A DNA stretch of 51,773 nt from Nocardia veterana NBRC 100344 (GCF_000308855.1 NZ_BAGM01000027.1:1-51773), one strand, 5' to 3'. Counted from the stretch's first letter, positions 34,589 to 43,504 are shown. The notes: generated by a model from the sequence alone, not told the origin. Numbers and translations are program-made.

Positions 34589-34669
34589 ATGACTGTGTGT
34601 GCGGCCGAAACGCGCGTACATGCCGAGCACCCTTTCCGGGTCGTCGGCTCCTCCTACGCGTCGGCCTGA
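34589..34669 (+). CDS. Possible 26-residue leader peptide
   Basis: An ATG at 34589 follows the strong site GGGAGGTGG. The short frame begins MTVCAAETRVHAEHPF and stops at 34669, 100 nt before the acetyltransferase gene. It could be a leader peptide or chance. Apart from it, the 335 bp between trmL and the acetyltransferase hold nothing I recognise. Confidence 0.3.
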   Translation: MTVCAAETRVHAEHPFRVVGSSYASA

Positions 34670-34769
34670 TCTCGTCCACGGCCGCACCGAGCGATTGCTC
34701 AGGTGCGCGACCGAATCGATTCATCACCCGAGATCCATCATTCGAAAAATAGGAAACGGATTCACACCG

Positions 34770-35294
34770 ATGTCTATTCAGATGTCTGTCGACGGCTGGT
34801 CGACGCGCGCCGAAACCGCCGCCGATATCCCCGCCGTCCACATGCTCAACACCGCGGCATTCGGCCGGCCGGACGAGGCAGATCTCGTCGATGCACTGCG
34901 CGACGATCCGGCCTGGATCGACGGTTTGTCGATCGTGACGACCGCGGCGGACGGCGCCGTCGTCGGTTACGCGCTGCTGACTCGCTGTCATATCGGGCAG
35001 ACCGCGGCGCTGTGCCTGGGGCCGTGCGCGGTGCTGCCCGGCCGGCAACGCACCGGCGCCGGATCGGCGGCCATCCGCACCGCGTTGCGGGCGGCCGCCG
35101 AACGTGGGGAGCATTTCGTCACGGTGCTCGGGCATCCCGAGTACTACCCACGGTTCGGCTTCCGTCCGGCCTCCCGATACGGCATCGACGTCAGCATCGA
35201 CGTGCCCGATGAGGCACTGATGGCACTCGGCCTCGATCCGGGCCGACCGCTCCCGGCGGGCCGGATTCACTACGCCGAGCCGTTCGGTATCTGA
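34770..35294 (+). CDS. GNAT family N-acetyltransferase
   Basis: This 174-residue protein has the GNAT layout: N-terminal strand and helix (AADIPAVHMLNTAAFG), a beta strand VVGYALLTRCHIG, the acetyl-CoA region LGPCAVLPGRQRTGAGSAAI and the C-terminal VTVLGHPEYYPRFGFRPA. The last segment is typical of the YhbS-like group. The substrate is unknown. The ATG follows AGGAAACGG. A terminator hairpin follows the stop. Confidence 0.88.
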   Translation: MSIQMSVDGWSTRAETAADIPAVHMLNTAAFGRPDEADLVDALRDDPAWIDGLSIVTTAADGAVVGYALLTRCHIGQTAALCLGPCAVLPGRQRTGAGSAAIRTALRAAAERGEHFVTVLGHPEYYPRFGFRPASRYGIDVSIDVPDEALMALGLDPGRPLPAGRIHYAEPFGI

Positions 35295-35302
35295 CCGATC
35301 CC

Positions 35303-35338
35303 GGGTGGTCCGGCCGCAGACCGGCGGCCGGGCCACCC
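35303..35338 (+). terminator. Hairpin terminator after the acetyltransferase gene
   Basis: GGGTGGTCCGGCCG and CGGCCGGGCCACCC form a 14-bp stem with one G-T pair and an 8-nt loop, 8 nt after the stop. There is no T tract, as is common in such genomes. Confidence 0.7.
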
Positions 35339-35382
35339 GCCAGGTCGGTTGCGACGGTCCCGACCGTGCGAGAATCGCAGGC

Positions 35383-35700
35383 GTGACCGACGCCCCCGCT
35401 ACCCAACCGCACCGATCCAGCCCGGCGAATCGGTTCTTCCAGGTTCATCTGCCGATGGTGCTGGTGGTCGTGGTGCTGCTGGTCGCGGTGGTTTTCGTCG
35501 CCCAGGACCGGTGGCGCCGCGGCGCCTTCTTCATCGGCGGCGCGACGCTGCTCGCCGCGGCGTTCCGGCTGTGTCTCCCGCCGGCCCGCGTCGGCCTGCT
35601 GGCCGTACGCAGCAGGCCGTTCGATATCGGCGCCTATACCGTGCTCGGTGGGGCGATCATCGTGCTCGCGGCGACCATCAGCAGTCTCGGCGTCGGCTAG
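35383..35700 (+). CDS. DUF3017 membrane protein
   Basis: This 105-residue protein has a polar N-terminus and three predicted membrane helices (about residues 26-43, 50-67 and 82-101), fitting the actinobacterial DUF3017 family. In many relatives it lies next to folD; here no folD is present in the window. The function is unknown. GTG at 35383 is chosen as the first start after the terminator that leaves a family-like N-terminus. It is convergent with metX. Confidence 0.82.
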   Translation: MTDAPATQPHRSSPANRFFQVHLPMVLVVVVLLVAVVFVAQDRWRRGAFFIGGATLLAAAFRLCLPPARVGLLAVRSRPFDIGAYTVLGGAIIVLAATISSLGVG

Positions 35701-35744
35701 CTGGGCGCCGGCCCCTTCTCATGGTGGCGCGACGCCGTGCCGGA

Positions 35745-36908
35745 TCAGGAACGGGCGTCGCGAGCGGCGACGGCCAGGTCCATGGTCTGCGCGAGCAGTT
35801 TGCCGATCGCTTCGATCTCGGTGAGGAACCCGTCGTGGCCGTCGCGCGAATGCACCACTTCCAGGCCCTTGCAACCGGGGAGCAGATCGGCGAGCTCCTG
35901 CTGGGTCCGCAACGGATACAGCCGGTCCGAGTCGACCCCACCCACGATGCAGGGGACCGGTGTGGCAGCCAGCGCCGCCTCGATGCCACCGCGACCGCGG
36001 CCTACGTCGTGGCGATTCATGGCCTCGGTCAACAGCACGTAGGTCGCCGCATCGAACCGGGCGACCAGCTTGTCGGCCTGATGGTCCAGATAACTCTGCA
36101 CCGCGTAACGGCCCCCGTCCCAAGGGTTTTCATCGCCCTGGGCAGAGTTGCCGAACCGGTGATCGAGCTCGAATTCGGTGCGGTAGGTCAAATGCGCGAT
36201 CCGGCGGGCGATACCCAGTCCGGCGCGGGGACTGCGGCCGGTGCCGTGGTAGTTGCCGCCCTGCCAGTCCGGATCGGATGTGATAGCCGCGATCTGCGTG
36301 GTCTGGGTGCCGATCTGATCCGCGGTGGCCCGGGCGCCGACGGCCAGCACCAGTGCCGCGTCGACCCGGTCGGGGTAGCCGACCATCCACTCCAGGACCC
36401 GCATTCCGCCCATCGATCCGCCGACCACCGCCGCGAGTCGCGGCAGGCCCAACAGGTCGAGCAGCGCCACCTCGGCGCTCACCTGATCGCGAATCGAAAT
36501 TCCCGGAAACCGTGCGCCCCACGGCTTTCCGTCCGGCGCGACAGATGCCGGGCCGGTGCTGCCCTGGCAGCCACCGAGGACGTTGGTGGCGATGACGCAC
36601 CAGCGGTCGGTGTCCAGCGCCGCCCCGGGGCCCACCAGGCCGTCCCACCACCCCGGCAGCGGGTGCCGCTCGTCGGGTCGGCCGCAGACGTGGGAATCGC
36701 CGGTCAGCGCATGTTCGACCAGCACCACGTTGTCCAGGTCGGGCGAGAGTTCGCCCCAACGCTGCACCGCCAGTTCCACGCCGGGAACGACGGCGCCGTT
36801 CTCCAGTCGGATGTCGCCGATCGCGATGGTGCCGAGGCTGCCGTCCGGTGGTGGTAGCAGCGTCGTTGCACCGGGGCGGGACGTGCTCGATTCGATGCTC
36901 ACGGTCAC
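35745..36908 (-). CDS. metX: Homoserine O-acetyltransferase MetX
   Basis: MetX transfers acetyl from acetyl-CoA to homoserine, the activating step of methionine synthesis by direct sulfhydrylation. The 387-residue alpha/beta-hydrolase-fold protein shows [27 protein letters not shown], the nucleophile elbow GGSMGGMR, and the Asp ([10 protein letters not shown]) and His (RDGHDGF) of the triad. GTG at 36908 gives a start (VTVSIESS) like that of the M. tuberculosis protein. It lacks its own good ribosome-binding site and begins 7 nt after the stop of a small ORF that follows a SAM-IV riboswitch, so expression should fall when SAM is plentiful. No metY is adjacent. Confidence 0.95.
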   Translation of the reverse strand: MTVSIESSTSRPGATTLLPPPDGSLGTIAIGDIRLENGAVVPGVELAVQRWGELSPDLDNVVLVEHALTGDSHVCGRPDERHPLPGWWDGLVGPGAALDTDRWCVIATNVLGGCQGSTGPASVAPDGKPWGARFPGISIRDQVSAEVALLDLLGLPRLAAVVGGSMGGMRVLEWMVGYPDRVDAALVLAVGARATADQIGTQTTQIAAITSDPDWQGGNYHGTGRSPRAGLGIARRIAHLTYRTEFELDHRFGNSAQGDENPWDGGRYAVQSYLDHQADKLVARFDAATYVLLTEAMNRHDVGRGRGGIEAALAATPVPCIVGGVDSDRLYPLRTQQELADLLPGCKGLEVVHSRDGHDGFLTEIEAIGKLLAQTMDLAVAARDARS

Positions 36909-36915
36909 CGTGCCG

Positions 36916-37143
36916 TCACCGCGCCGGACCGGGTCGCACCACTGATTCCCGCGCACATCGTCGCACCGCGGACCGGCCGGGCCTGGCGCCGGTGGCCGTC
37001 TCATCGGCACGGAAACAGTGCGCATACGTGGTCGAGGCGACACGGATGACAGGGGAACACACATCCTCGATGGTAGCGACACGCCTGTGCCGCTCCGCCG
37101 CCTCCACGCCCTTGTAGCGGGTGGTCACGGTGGACTCGCTCAC
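36916..37143 (-). CDS. Small ORF between the SAM riboswitch and metX
   Basis: This 75-codon frame has GTG at 37143 behind GGAG at 6-nt spacing. It begins [21 protein letters not shown], contains three Cys and ends Arg/Pro-rich. It is not MetY. Its position as the first frame after the riboswitch, with a good ribosome-binding site and a stop 7 nt before metX, suggests a leader ORF through which metX is translationally coupled. It could also be a remnant of a replaced gene. Confidence 0.5.
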   Translation of the reverse strand: MSESTVTTRYKGVEAAERHRRVATIEDVCSPVIRVASTTYAHCFRADETATGARPGRSAVRRCARESVVRPGPAR

Positions 37144-37164
37144 TTGTTGCTCCTGATCGTCGCG

Positions 37165-37268
37165 CTTGCCCTCGGCTTTCGAGAGCCCGGTCAATCACCC
37201 GGAGCACCCCACCGCAACTGGAGGGTTGCCGGCCAGCGAGCCGGGGCTTCGCACTGGCACTCATGACC
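37165..37268 (-). ncRNA. SAM-IV riboswitch
   Basis: On the minus strand the core starts GGTCATGAGTGCCAG, passes through CCCCGGCTCGCTGGCCGGCAA and CCCTCCAG split by a stem, then GCGGTGGGGTGCTCCGGGTGA, and closes as TTGACC, pairing with the opening GGTCA (P1). A short stem GGCT-N6-AGCC follows, in the place of the extra SAM-IV hairpin. These are the conserved blocks of the actinomycete SAM-IV class, which binds S-adenosylmethionine and switches methionine genes off. It lies directly upstream of the small ORF and metX. The core is 37189-37268. Confidence 0.85.
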
Positions 37269-37578
37269 TGCCGTGGATGGTAACAATCGTCCGAGACGAG
37301 GGCGAGGGTTGGGCTCAGCGGAACGAACGGGACCCGCCGGAGTGGCTTCTGCGTCGCGGCACCGGCCCGGATGCCGATGTGACGTGGGTATCTCTCAATG
37401 GGACCGCGCCTGTCGGTGAGACACAGCGCACCAGTACGCTTGTCTTGTTTAGCACCAGGCGTCTCGTGGACAACGCGGGGCGTATACGTTGTCTGTTGAA
37501 CAGCTGGGGTCCGCTCACAAGCGTGCTCGCCTGGCCGTGCAATGGGAGCACACCTTCCTTAGGAGGACACGAAGATCC
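37269..37578 (+). promoter_or_regulatory. icd upstream region
   Basis: About 310 bp separate the riboswitch from icd. A TACGTT hexamer (37485-37490) is a possible -10 for icd but has no good -35. The icd ribosome-binding site AGGAGGA is at 37561-37567. The promoter of the riboswitch transcript must also lie here. No gene is supported. Confidence 0.4.
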
Positions 37579-38796
37579 ATGTCCAAGATCAAGGTTGAAG
37601 GGACCGTCGTCGAACTCGACGGCGACGAGATGACCCGGATCATCTGGCAGTTCATCAAGGACAAGCTGATCCATCCGTACCTCGATGTGAACCTCGAGTA
37701 CTACGACCTCGGCATCGAATCCCGCGACAAGACCGATGACCAGGTCACCGTCGACGCGGCCAACGCCATCAAGAAGCACGGCGTCGGTGTCAAGTGCGCC
37801 ACCATCACCCCCGACGAGGCGCGCGTCGAGGAATTCGGTCTGAAGAAGATGTGGCGTTCGCCGAACGGCACGATTCGAAATATTCTCGGCGGCACCATTT
37901 TCCGCGCGCCGATCATCATCTCCAATGTTCCGCGTCTGGTTCCCGGCTGGACCAAGCCGATCATCATCGGCCGTCACGCCTTCGGCGACCAGTACCGCGC
38001 CACCGATTTCAAGGTGCACCAGGCCGGCACCGTCACCCTCACCTTCACGCCGGAGGACGGCTCCGAGCCGATCGTCCACGAGGTCGTGAAGATTCCCGAG
38101 GACGGCGGCGTCGTCATGGGTATGTACAACTTCAAGAAGTCCATCGAGGACTTCGCGCGGGCCTCGCTCAACTACGGCCTGCAGCAGAACTACCCGGTCT
38201 ACATGTCGACCAAGAACACCATCCTGAAGGCCTACGACGGCATGTTCAAGGACACCTTCCAGGAGATCTACGAGACCGAGTTCAAGGAAGAGTTCGACGC
38301 CGCCGGACTGACCTACGAGCACCGGCTGATCGACGACATGGTCGCCTCCGCGCTGAAGTGGGAGGGCGGCTACGTCTGGGCCTGCAAGAACTACGACGGC
38401 GACGTGCAGTCCGACACCGTGGCGCAGGGCTTCGGCTCGCTGGGCCTGATGACCTCGGTGCTGCTCACTCCGGACGGCCGCACCTGTGAGGCCGAGGCCG
38501 CGCACGGTACCGTCACCCGGCACTTCCGCCAGCACCAGCAGGGCAAGCCCACCTCCACCAACCCGATCGCCTCGATCTTCGCGTGGACCCGTGGTATCGC
38601 CCACCGCGGCAAGCTGGACAACACCCCCGAGGTCATCGGCTTCGCGCAGACCCTCGAGGATGTCGTCATCAAGACCGTCGAAAGCGGCCAGATGACCAAG
38701 GACCTGGCGCTGCTGGTCGGTGGCAACCAGGGTTATCTGACCACCGAGGAATTCCTCGGTGTGCTCGATGCGAATCTGGCGCGCGAGTTGAGCTGA
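37579..38796 (+). CDS. icd: NADP-dependent isocitrate dehydrogenase
   Basis: Icd oxidatively decarboxylates isocitrate to 2-oxoglutarate with NADP in the TCA cycle. The 405-residue protein is of the homodimeric, eukaryote-like type (start [22 protein letters not shown]; substrate-binding [13 protein letters not shown] and IFRAPI; the [11 protein letters not shown] coenzyme loop). The length matches M. tuberculosis Icd1. The ATG follows a strong AGGAGGA. It is divergent from metX, as its mycobacterial counterpart is next to the met genes. A strong terminator follows. Confidence 0.97.
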   Translation: MSKIKVEGTVVELDGDEMTRIIWQFIKDKLIHPYLDVNLEYYDLGIESRDKTDDQVTVDAANAIKKHGVGVKCATITPDEARVEEFGLKKMWRSPNGTIRNILGGTIFRAPIIISNVPRLVPGWTKPIIIGRHAFGDQYRATDFKVHQAGTVTLTFTPEDGSEPIVHEVVKIPEDGGVVMGMYNFKKSIEDFARASLNYGLQQNYPVYMSTKNTILKAYDGMFKDTFQEIYETEFKEEFDAAGLTYEHRLIDDMVASALKWEGGYVWACKNYDGDVQSDTVAQGFGSLGLMTSVLLTPDGRTCEAEAAHGTVTRHFRQHQQGKPTSTNPIASIFAWTRGIAHRGKLDNTPEVIGFAQTLEDVVIKTVESGQMTKDLALLVGGNQGYLTTEEFLGVLDANLARELS

Positions 38797-38843
38797 GCGC
38801 CTTCGACCGGCCGGGATTCCGGCGCGGTCGGTGTGAAGATATC

Positions 38844-38885
38844 CGGGCACCCGCCCCCACCGCTTCCGGTGGCCGCGGGTGCCCG
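38844..38885 (+). terminator. Strong hairpin terminator after icd
   Basis: CGGGCACCCGC pairs with GCGGGTGCCCG (11 bp), and the interior can extend through CCACCG/CGGTGG around a short loop. AATTGTTTCC follows the stem. It lies 48 nt after the icd stop. Confidence 0.88.
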
Positions 38886-38964
38886 AATTGTTTCCGCGTC
38901 CGGGTGAGTCGAATCACCGCCGGTGCGGGGATCACTCGTGGACCGGCGTGCGTTGGCCACACCT

Positions 38965-40206
38965 ATGGCCGACTCACTCTCCGTGCGTACCGAGCGCCCT
39001 GTCGACGCCGCGGATCCTGTGCGGTCCGGTTGGCACCTGCCGGCGATGCTGGCGCTCGCATTGGGCGGTTTCGGCATCGGCACGACCGAATTCGTCACCA
39101 TGGGCCTGCTGCCGGATATCGCCGCGGATTTCGGGGTCTCGGAGCCCACCGGCGGCCACGCGGTGTCGGCGTACGCGCTCGGCGTCGTGGTCGGAGCGCC
39201 GGTGATCGCCGCGCTGTGCGCGCGGATGCCGCGCAAGCGCCTGTTGATCGCGTTGATGGTCGCGTTCACCGTCGGCAATATCGCCTCGGTGCTGGCGCCG
39301 GCGTTCCCGGCACTGGTGGCGGCGCGGTTCGTCGCGGGCCTTCCGCACGGCGCCTATTTCGGCGTCGCGTCGCTCGCGGCCGCGTCGCTGGCGCCGGTAG
39401 GGCAGCGGGCCAAGGCGGTCGCCGCGGTGATGCTCGGCCTGAGCGCGGCCAACGTGGTGGGTGTCCCCGCGGCCACCTGGCTGGGGCAGGGCCTGGGCTG
39501 GCGCGATGCCTATATCGTCGTCGCCGTCATCGGCCTGGCGACGGTCTTCGCGATCTCTCGGTTCGTCCCCGACCTGCACGGGGTGCGGGTGACCGATCCG
39601 CGCACCGAACCGACCGCGCTGCGCCGCTCCCAGGTCTTGTTGACCCTGCTGGTGGGCGCCGTCGGCTTCGGCGGCATGTTCGCGGTCTACACCTACATCA
39701 CCTCGACGCTGACCGATGTCGCCGGGATGGAGCAGGGGCTGGTGCCGATCGTGCTGGCGCTGTTCGGCCTGGGCATGGTGGCGGGCAATATCGTCGGTGG
39801 CGTGCTGGCCGACCGCGGTGTGGACCGCTCGGTTTTCCTCGCGCTGATCGCGATGGTGGTGATTCTCGCGGGTTTCGTTGCCGCAGCCCACAATCCGTTC
39901 ACCGCCGCCGTGGGCGCCTTCCTGGTCGGTGCCTCCGGGGCCGCCCTGGCGCCGGGGCTGCAAACTCGGCTCATGGATGTGGCCCACGATGCGCAGACCC
40001 TCGCGGCCGCGCTCAACCACGCTGCCCTGAACATCGCCAACGCCGCCGGCGCGTGGCTCGGCGGCCTGGTGATCGCGGCGGGTCTCGGGTACACGGCCCC
40101 GGCCGTGGTCGGAGCGGGGCTGGCCGTCGCGGGCGTGCTGCTGTTCACCGTCACCATCTGGATCGCCCGTCGGCAGCGGGATCGGCTTCCGGTCCGCGGG
40201 TACTGA
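38965..40206 (+). CDS. MFS efflux transporter, DHA1 family (AraJ/CmlR-like)
   Basis: This 413-residue, twelve-helix transporter has the DHA1 features GGFGIGTTEFVTMGLLPDIA in helix 1, a motif-A-like loop CARMPRKRLLIALM and RFVAGLPHGAYFGVASL in helix 4. Relatives export sugars, chloramphenicol or other drugs; the substrate is unknown. The start is uncertain: ATG 38965 gives a short polar N-terminus, while in-frame GTGs at 38938 and 38923 are possible, and none has a good ribosome-binding site. Confidence 0.88.
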   Translation: MADSLSVRTERPVDAADPVRSGWHLPAMLALALGGFGIGTTEFVTMGLLPDIAADFGVSEPTGGHAVSAYALGVVVGAPVIAALCARMPRKRLLIALMVAFTVGNIASVLAPAFPALVAARFVAGLPHGAYFGVASLAAASLAPVGQRAKAVAAVMLGLSAANVVGVPAATWLGQGLGWRDAYIVVAVIGLATVFAISRFVPDLHGVRVTDPRTEPTALRRSQVLLTLLVGAVGFGGMFAVYTYITSTLTDVAGMEQGLVPIVLALFGLGMVAGNIVGGVLADRGVDRSVFLALIAMVVILAGFVAAAHNPFTAAVGAFLVGASGAALAPGLQTRLMDVAHDAQTLAAALNHAALNIANAAGAWLGGLVIAAGLGYTAPAVVGAGLAVAGVLLFTVTIWIARRQRDRLPVRGY

Positions 40207-40349
40207 GTTCCGCGCGCGGACACGAGGGCGCCGGGGACCGCGCCCGAGTTCGGCGCGGCGGCCCGCATGTCGATGCCCGCGATGACGCTCGGTGCGGGCG
40301 AGAATGCCGGGAGCGGGCAACAGCCCGTGCGACGGAACCGGGAGCGCGG

Positions 40350-40895
40350 ATGGACCCTCATCAGCAGTGGTTGCCGGCGGAGAACCCGCGCCGACGTCGG
40401 CTGCTGCTGGCGGCGGCCGCGCGCACCGCGCTGACCACCGTGGTCCTTACCACTCTCTACTTCGTCCTTCCGCTGCACGGACCGAATCGAATCGGGCTGT
40501 GGGCGGAGTTGGCCGGTGGCTTCGTGGTCGTGATCGCGTTGATCGCGTGGCAGGTGCGGCGGGTGGTGGCCGCGCGATATCCGGGACTGCGGGCGGTCGA
40601 GGCGCTGGCGTTGACCGCGGTGGTGTTCATCCTCTTGTACGCGACGATCTACTACGAGCTCTCGGTGACGGCCCCGGACAGTTTCACCGCGCTGCTGACG
40701 CGCGTGGACGCGTTGTATTTCACCGTGACCGTGCTCGGCACCGTGGGCTTCGGCGATCTCGCGGCCACCACGCAGGTCGCCCGGATCCTGGTGACGGTTC
40801 AGATTCTGGCGGATCTGGTCCTGCTCGGCGCCGGGGTGCGGCTGCTGGTCGCCGCGGCGCACCGTGGTCGCGCCCGCTCGGCGTCGTCGACGTAG
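40350..40895 (+). CDS. Two-pore-helix type potassium channel family protein
   Basis: This 181-residue membrane protein has four predicted helices (about 23-45, 50-70, 78-98, 140-165) and a re-entrant pore loop before the last. The selectivity filter TVGFGD is at about residue 131, the K+-channel signature. There is no cytosolic RCK domain, so gating must lie elsewhere. The ATG follows GGAG at 5-nt spacing. Confidence 0.88.
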   Translation: MDPHQQWLPAENPRRRRLLLAAAARTALTTVVLTTLYFVLPLHGPNRIGLWAELAGGFVVVIALIAWQVRRVVAARYPGLRAVEALALTAVVFILLYATIYYELSVTAPDSFTALLTRVDALYFTVTVLGTVGFGDLAATTQVARILVTVQILADLVLLGAGVRLLVAAAHRGRARSASST

Positions 40896-40910
40896 TACCG
40901 GCGTGATCCG

Positions 40911-41780
40911 CTACTGCCAGGCGCCGGTCGCCGCGGCTTCGCGAGCGAAGGCCTCGAACGACCGGGGTGGGCGCCCGAGCACCTGCTCGACCCCGTCGAA
41001 CGGATGCGAGTAGGCGCCGCTGGAGTGGCCCCGCGCCGCAACACTCACGAAGTCGATCGAGTCGGAGGTCAAGCCCTCTGCCCGGGCTCGGCGCACCCAT
41101 TCGTCCAGTTCCACCCGCACGTAACCGATGTCACGGCGCAGGGTGCGGCCGATGATCCCGACCGCTTCCTCCTGGGGAAACGCCCGAGGACCGGACAACT
41201 CGTACACCTTCCCCGCATGGCCGGGCGTGGTGAGCGTCCGGACCGCCACCTCGGCGATATCGGCGACATCGATGAAGTCCAGGTTCGCGACCGGCCCGGT
41301 CGCGACATGGGTCACCCGGCCGTGCCGAATGCCGGACAGCAACGGTTCGGCCAGGAAATTCTGGTTGAACACGCCCGGACTGAGCACGGTCCATTCGGCC
41401 TCGATCCGGCGCACCGATTCCTCGAGCGCGATCATGTACGGGCTCGCGGGGTTCGCCCGCGCGCTGCGCCCGGACAGCAGGACGAATCGGCGGACACCGC
41501 ACGCGTGCGCGGTCGCGACGAATTCGGCGACCGCTGCCGACCGGAATCCGACGCTGCCGGCCGCACCGACGCGCAGCGCACCGGTCATCGGGGCCGCGAT
41601 GTACACGGCGTCGATCCCGCGCAGCGCCGCCCGCCAGGTCGACGGATCGTCCCAATCGAAAGGCGGTGTGCCCGTACGGGATCCGCCGCGGACGGCATGG
41701 CCGAGCTGTCGTAGCCCGGCGGCCACCCGGCTGCCGGTGTTTCCGGTGACTCCGGTGACGAGAAATTGCTGTGCAGACAT
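40911..41780 (-). CDS. NmrA-like NAD(P)-binding protein
   Basis: This 289-residue atypical SDR starts QQFLVTGVTGNTGSRVAAGLRQ, the NmrA-type dinucleotide motif GxxGxxG. It continues with FVLLSGRSARANPASPYMIALEES and SPGVFNQNF, typical of the NmrA/ergot-alkaloid AgnE-like subgroup, which includes azoreductase-like quinone reductases and redox sensors. The Tyr of the catalytic YxxxK is absent. The ATG has GGGAG upstream. It is divergent from a TetR regulator whose operator lies between the two genes. Confidence 0.88.
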   Translation of the reverse strand: MSAQQFLVTGVTGNTGSRVAAGLRQLGHAVRGGSRTGTPPFDWDDPSTWRAALRGIDAVYIAAPMTGALRVGAAGSVGFRSAAVAEFVATAHACGVRRFVLLSGRSARANPASPYMIALEESVRRIEAEWTVLSPGVFNQNFLAEPLLSGIRHGRVTHVATGPVANLDFIDVADIAEVAVRTLTTPGHAGKVYELSGPRAFPQEEAVGIIGRTLRRDIGYVRVELDEWVRRARAEGLTSDSIDFVSVAARGHSSGAYSHPFDGVEQVLGRPPRSFEAFAREAAATGAWQ

Positions 41781-41836
41781 CGGCTCTCCCTTTTCGTGTC
41801 GTGCCGCCGTGCGGGAGCCATACTCGGCACGGCACA

Positions 41837-41865
41837 TTGGACCGGCAAGTCCGGTCTCGTAGGCT
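41837..41865 (+). promoter_or_regulatory. Promoter with embedded operator for the TetR gene at 41872
   Basis: TTGGAC (41837-41842) and TAGGCT (41860-41865) are 17 nt apart, and the -10 ends 6 nt before the GTG, predicting a leaderless mRNA. The spacer holds the inverted repeat GACCGG-CAAGT-CCGGTC (41840-41856). A repressor bound there would block this promoter and could reach the divergent NmrA-like gene. Confidence 0.72.
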
Positions 41866-41871
41866 GGCCGG

Positions 41872-42510
41872 GTGCCGAAGGGATTGACGGCGAAGGGCGC
41901 CGCGACGCGGACCAGGGTGCTCGCCGGGGCCGCGGAGCTGATCTCCCACCGCGGCGTCGCCGATACCACGCTCGACGACATCCGGATCGCGACCGGAACG
42001 AGCAAAAGCCAGTTGTTCCATTACTTTCCGGGCGGCAAGGACCAGCTGCTGACCGAAGTCGCCCGCTTCCAGGCCGAGCGGGTCCTCGATACCGTGCGCG
42101 CCCGGATGAATCCGCTCACCAGCTGGGCCGCGTGGCGGCAGTGGCGGGATCAGCTGCTGGGGGAGTACGACAGCCTCGGTGCGCCCTGCCCGCTGTCGGT
42201 GTTGATCAACCAACTCGCGCCGGCCACCCCCGGTGCGCGGCTGGTGGTCGCCTCGATGGTCACGCAGTGGCGGGCGCACGTGCGTGCGGGTATCGAGCAG
42301 ATGCGGGCGACGGGTGCGATTCGGCCCGAGCTGGATCCGGAGCGTGGGGCGGCCGCGGTACTCGCCGCGGTGCACGGCGGCGCTGCCCTGATGGCGCTCA
42401 CCGGTTCCGTGGACGATCTCGCCGCCGCCCTCGATGCCGCGATCGACTATCTGCGCTGCCCGCCCGGCCCCGTCCCCGAGCGGGTCAGTTCCATGCAGTC
42501 GTGTATGTAA
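41872..42510 (+). CDS. TetR family transcriptional regulator
   Basis: This 212-residue regulator has an N-terminal TetR helix-turn-helix (TRVLAGAAELISHRGVADTT, then IRIATGTSKSQLFHYFPGGKDQLL) and a ligand-binding C-terminal domain. It is divergent from the NmrA-like gene; the palindrome in its own promoter makes autorepression and co-control of that gene likely. Its end is 16 nt before the next TetR gene. Confidence 0.9.
   Translation: MPKGLTAKGAATRTRVLAGAAELISHRGVADTTLDDIRIATGTSKSQLFHYFPGGKDQLLTEVARFQAERVLDTVRARMNPLTSWAAWRQWRDQLLGEYDSLGAPCPLSVLINQLAPATPGARLVVASMVTQWRAHVRAGIEQMRATGAIRPELDPERGAAAVLAAVHGGAALMALTGSVDDLAAALDAAIDYLRCPPGPVPERVSSMQSCM
42491..42508. promoter_or_regulatory. Operator half-site pair before the second TetR gene
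   Basis: CCATGCA-GTCG-TGTATGT has the same 7-4-7 geometry and one identical arm (TGTATGT) as the operator at 43515-43532; the other arm matches 5 of 7. It lies inside the end of the preceding TetR gene and just upstream of the TAAGAT -10. Confidence 0.55.
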
Positions 42511-42513
42511 GCG

Positions 42514-42519
42514 TAAGAT
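42514..42519 (+). promoter_or_regulatory. Leaderless -10 hexamer (TAAGAT) for the second TetR gene
   Basis: TAAGAT is followed by 7 nt and the ATG at 42527. It lies 5 nt after the operator-like palindrome. Confidence 0.55.
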
Positions 42520-42526
42520 GGCCGGA

Positions 42527-43171
42527 ATGACCAGGTCCGGAGTATCGAAACCGCCGCGCCGCACGCAGGAACAGCGCAGCAGTGAGATGCGGGTGCGCTT
42601 GCTCGACGCCACCATCGACTGTCTGGTCGAATACGGCTATGCGGGCACCACGACGCCCCGAGTGGCCGAACGAGCCGGCGTCACCCGCGGTGCGCAGGTC
42701 CATCATTTCGGCTCGAAGACCGATCTGGTCGTGGCCGCGGTCTCCCACCTGGCTCAGCGCCGCACGGAGGCGGCGATGAAGGAGCTCGGCCGGTTGCGTG
42801 CCGGTGACGATCCGATCGGCGCCACCCTGGATGCGATGTGGGAGCTGCATCAGGGCCCGCTGTTCATCGCCGCGATGGAGTTGTGGGTGGCCGGCCGGAC
42901 CGATCCGGTGCTGGCCGCAGCGGTCGAGAAGGTCGAACCGTTCGTCAACAACGCGGTGCTCATGGCGGTATCGCAGCTGGTGCCTGATGAGATGCGGCGC
43001 AAGGAAGTTCGAGATTTCGCCTATACCGCGATGGATACCCTGCGCGGAATTCTGGTCTCCACGTTCGTCTCCTCGGATCCCGACCGCGGATACCGCCGGT
43101 GGCAGCGCGCGTCGGCACAGCTGCGCCGCGCCGCCGAGGCCGGCCTGCAGGGACTTGGCATCGCCGACTGA
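42527..43171 (+). CDS. TetR regulator, likely repressor of the beta-oxidation operon
   Basis: This 214-residue TetR protein has the helix-turn-helix VRLLDATIDCLVEYGYAGTT then VAERAGVTRGAQVHHFGSKTDLV and a helical effector domain. Matching palindromes before its own gene and before the thiolase operon indicate autoregulation and control of that operon. The effector may be an acyl-CoA made by the operon, which is inference. ATG 42527 is preferred over ATG 42518 because the latter overlaps the -10 hexamer. Confidence 0.9.
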   Translation: MTRSGVSKPPRRTQEQRSSEMRVRLLDATIDCLVEYGYAGTTTPRVAERAGVTRGAQVHHFGSKTDLVVAAVSHLAQRRTEAAMKELGRLRAGDDPIGATLDAMWELHQGPLFIAAMELWVAGRTDPVLAAAVEKVEPFVNNAVLMAVSQLVPDEMRRKEVRDFAYTAMDTLRGILVSTFVSSDPDRGYRRWQRASAQLRRAAEAGLQGLGIAD

Positions 43172-43504
43172 GTATCCCGGCCCCGGTGCGGGGAAGGGTG
43201 TTGTTCGCATCGATCCGACGCCGCCCGCGGTAGCCGGAGGGCCGGATCGTCGGCGTGCGATGACCGCCGTCCACGCCCCCGGCCGCTGCCGTCGCGGCGG
43301 TGGTTCGGGTCCGGCCGGACCGTAGCGAGGGGGAGGTTCGGCGCCCGAGCGGGCCGCTCGGGGCCGCCGGACGCCGTACCGGCTGGCTGCAATATCGCCG
43401 TCCCGGCCGCTTGCTTCCAGGTCCGGCAGGTTGCTCTGTACGTGGCAATACAACCGTTCTACGTGGATCTTTGCGTCAACAATGCAGTGATCGCTCGCTC
43501 CCTA
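43172..43504 (+). other. Region between the TetR gene and the thiolase promoter
   Basis: No gene is supported; the frames are GC-driven and lack ribosome-binding sites. No terminator with a clean stem was found. Confidence 0.5.

Noticed and set aside
36909..37082. Longer N-terminus for MetX
   Set aside because: The extra residues are Pro/Arg/Met-rich, overlap the small ORF in another frame and are absent from the family.
36916..37143. The small ORF as a metY fragment
   Set aside because: The sequence does not resemble the PLP-enzyme start (no SFETKQIHAG-like segment) or any other MetY part that I know.
38583..40349. Plus-strand frame continuous with the ion-channel gene, running through the MFS gene
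   Set aside because: The upstream part is an out-of-frame shadow of the MFS gene; the channel gene starts at 40350 behind its own ribosome-binding site.
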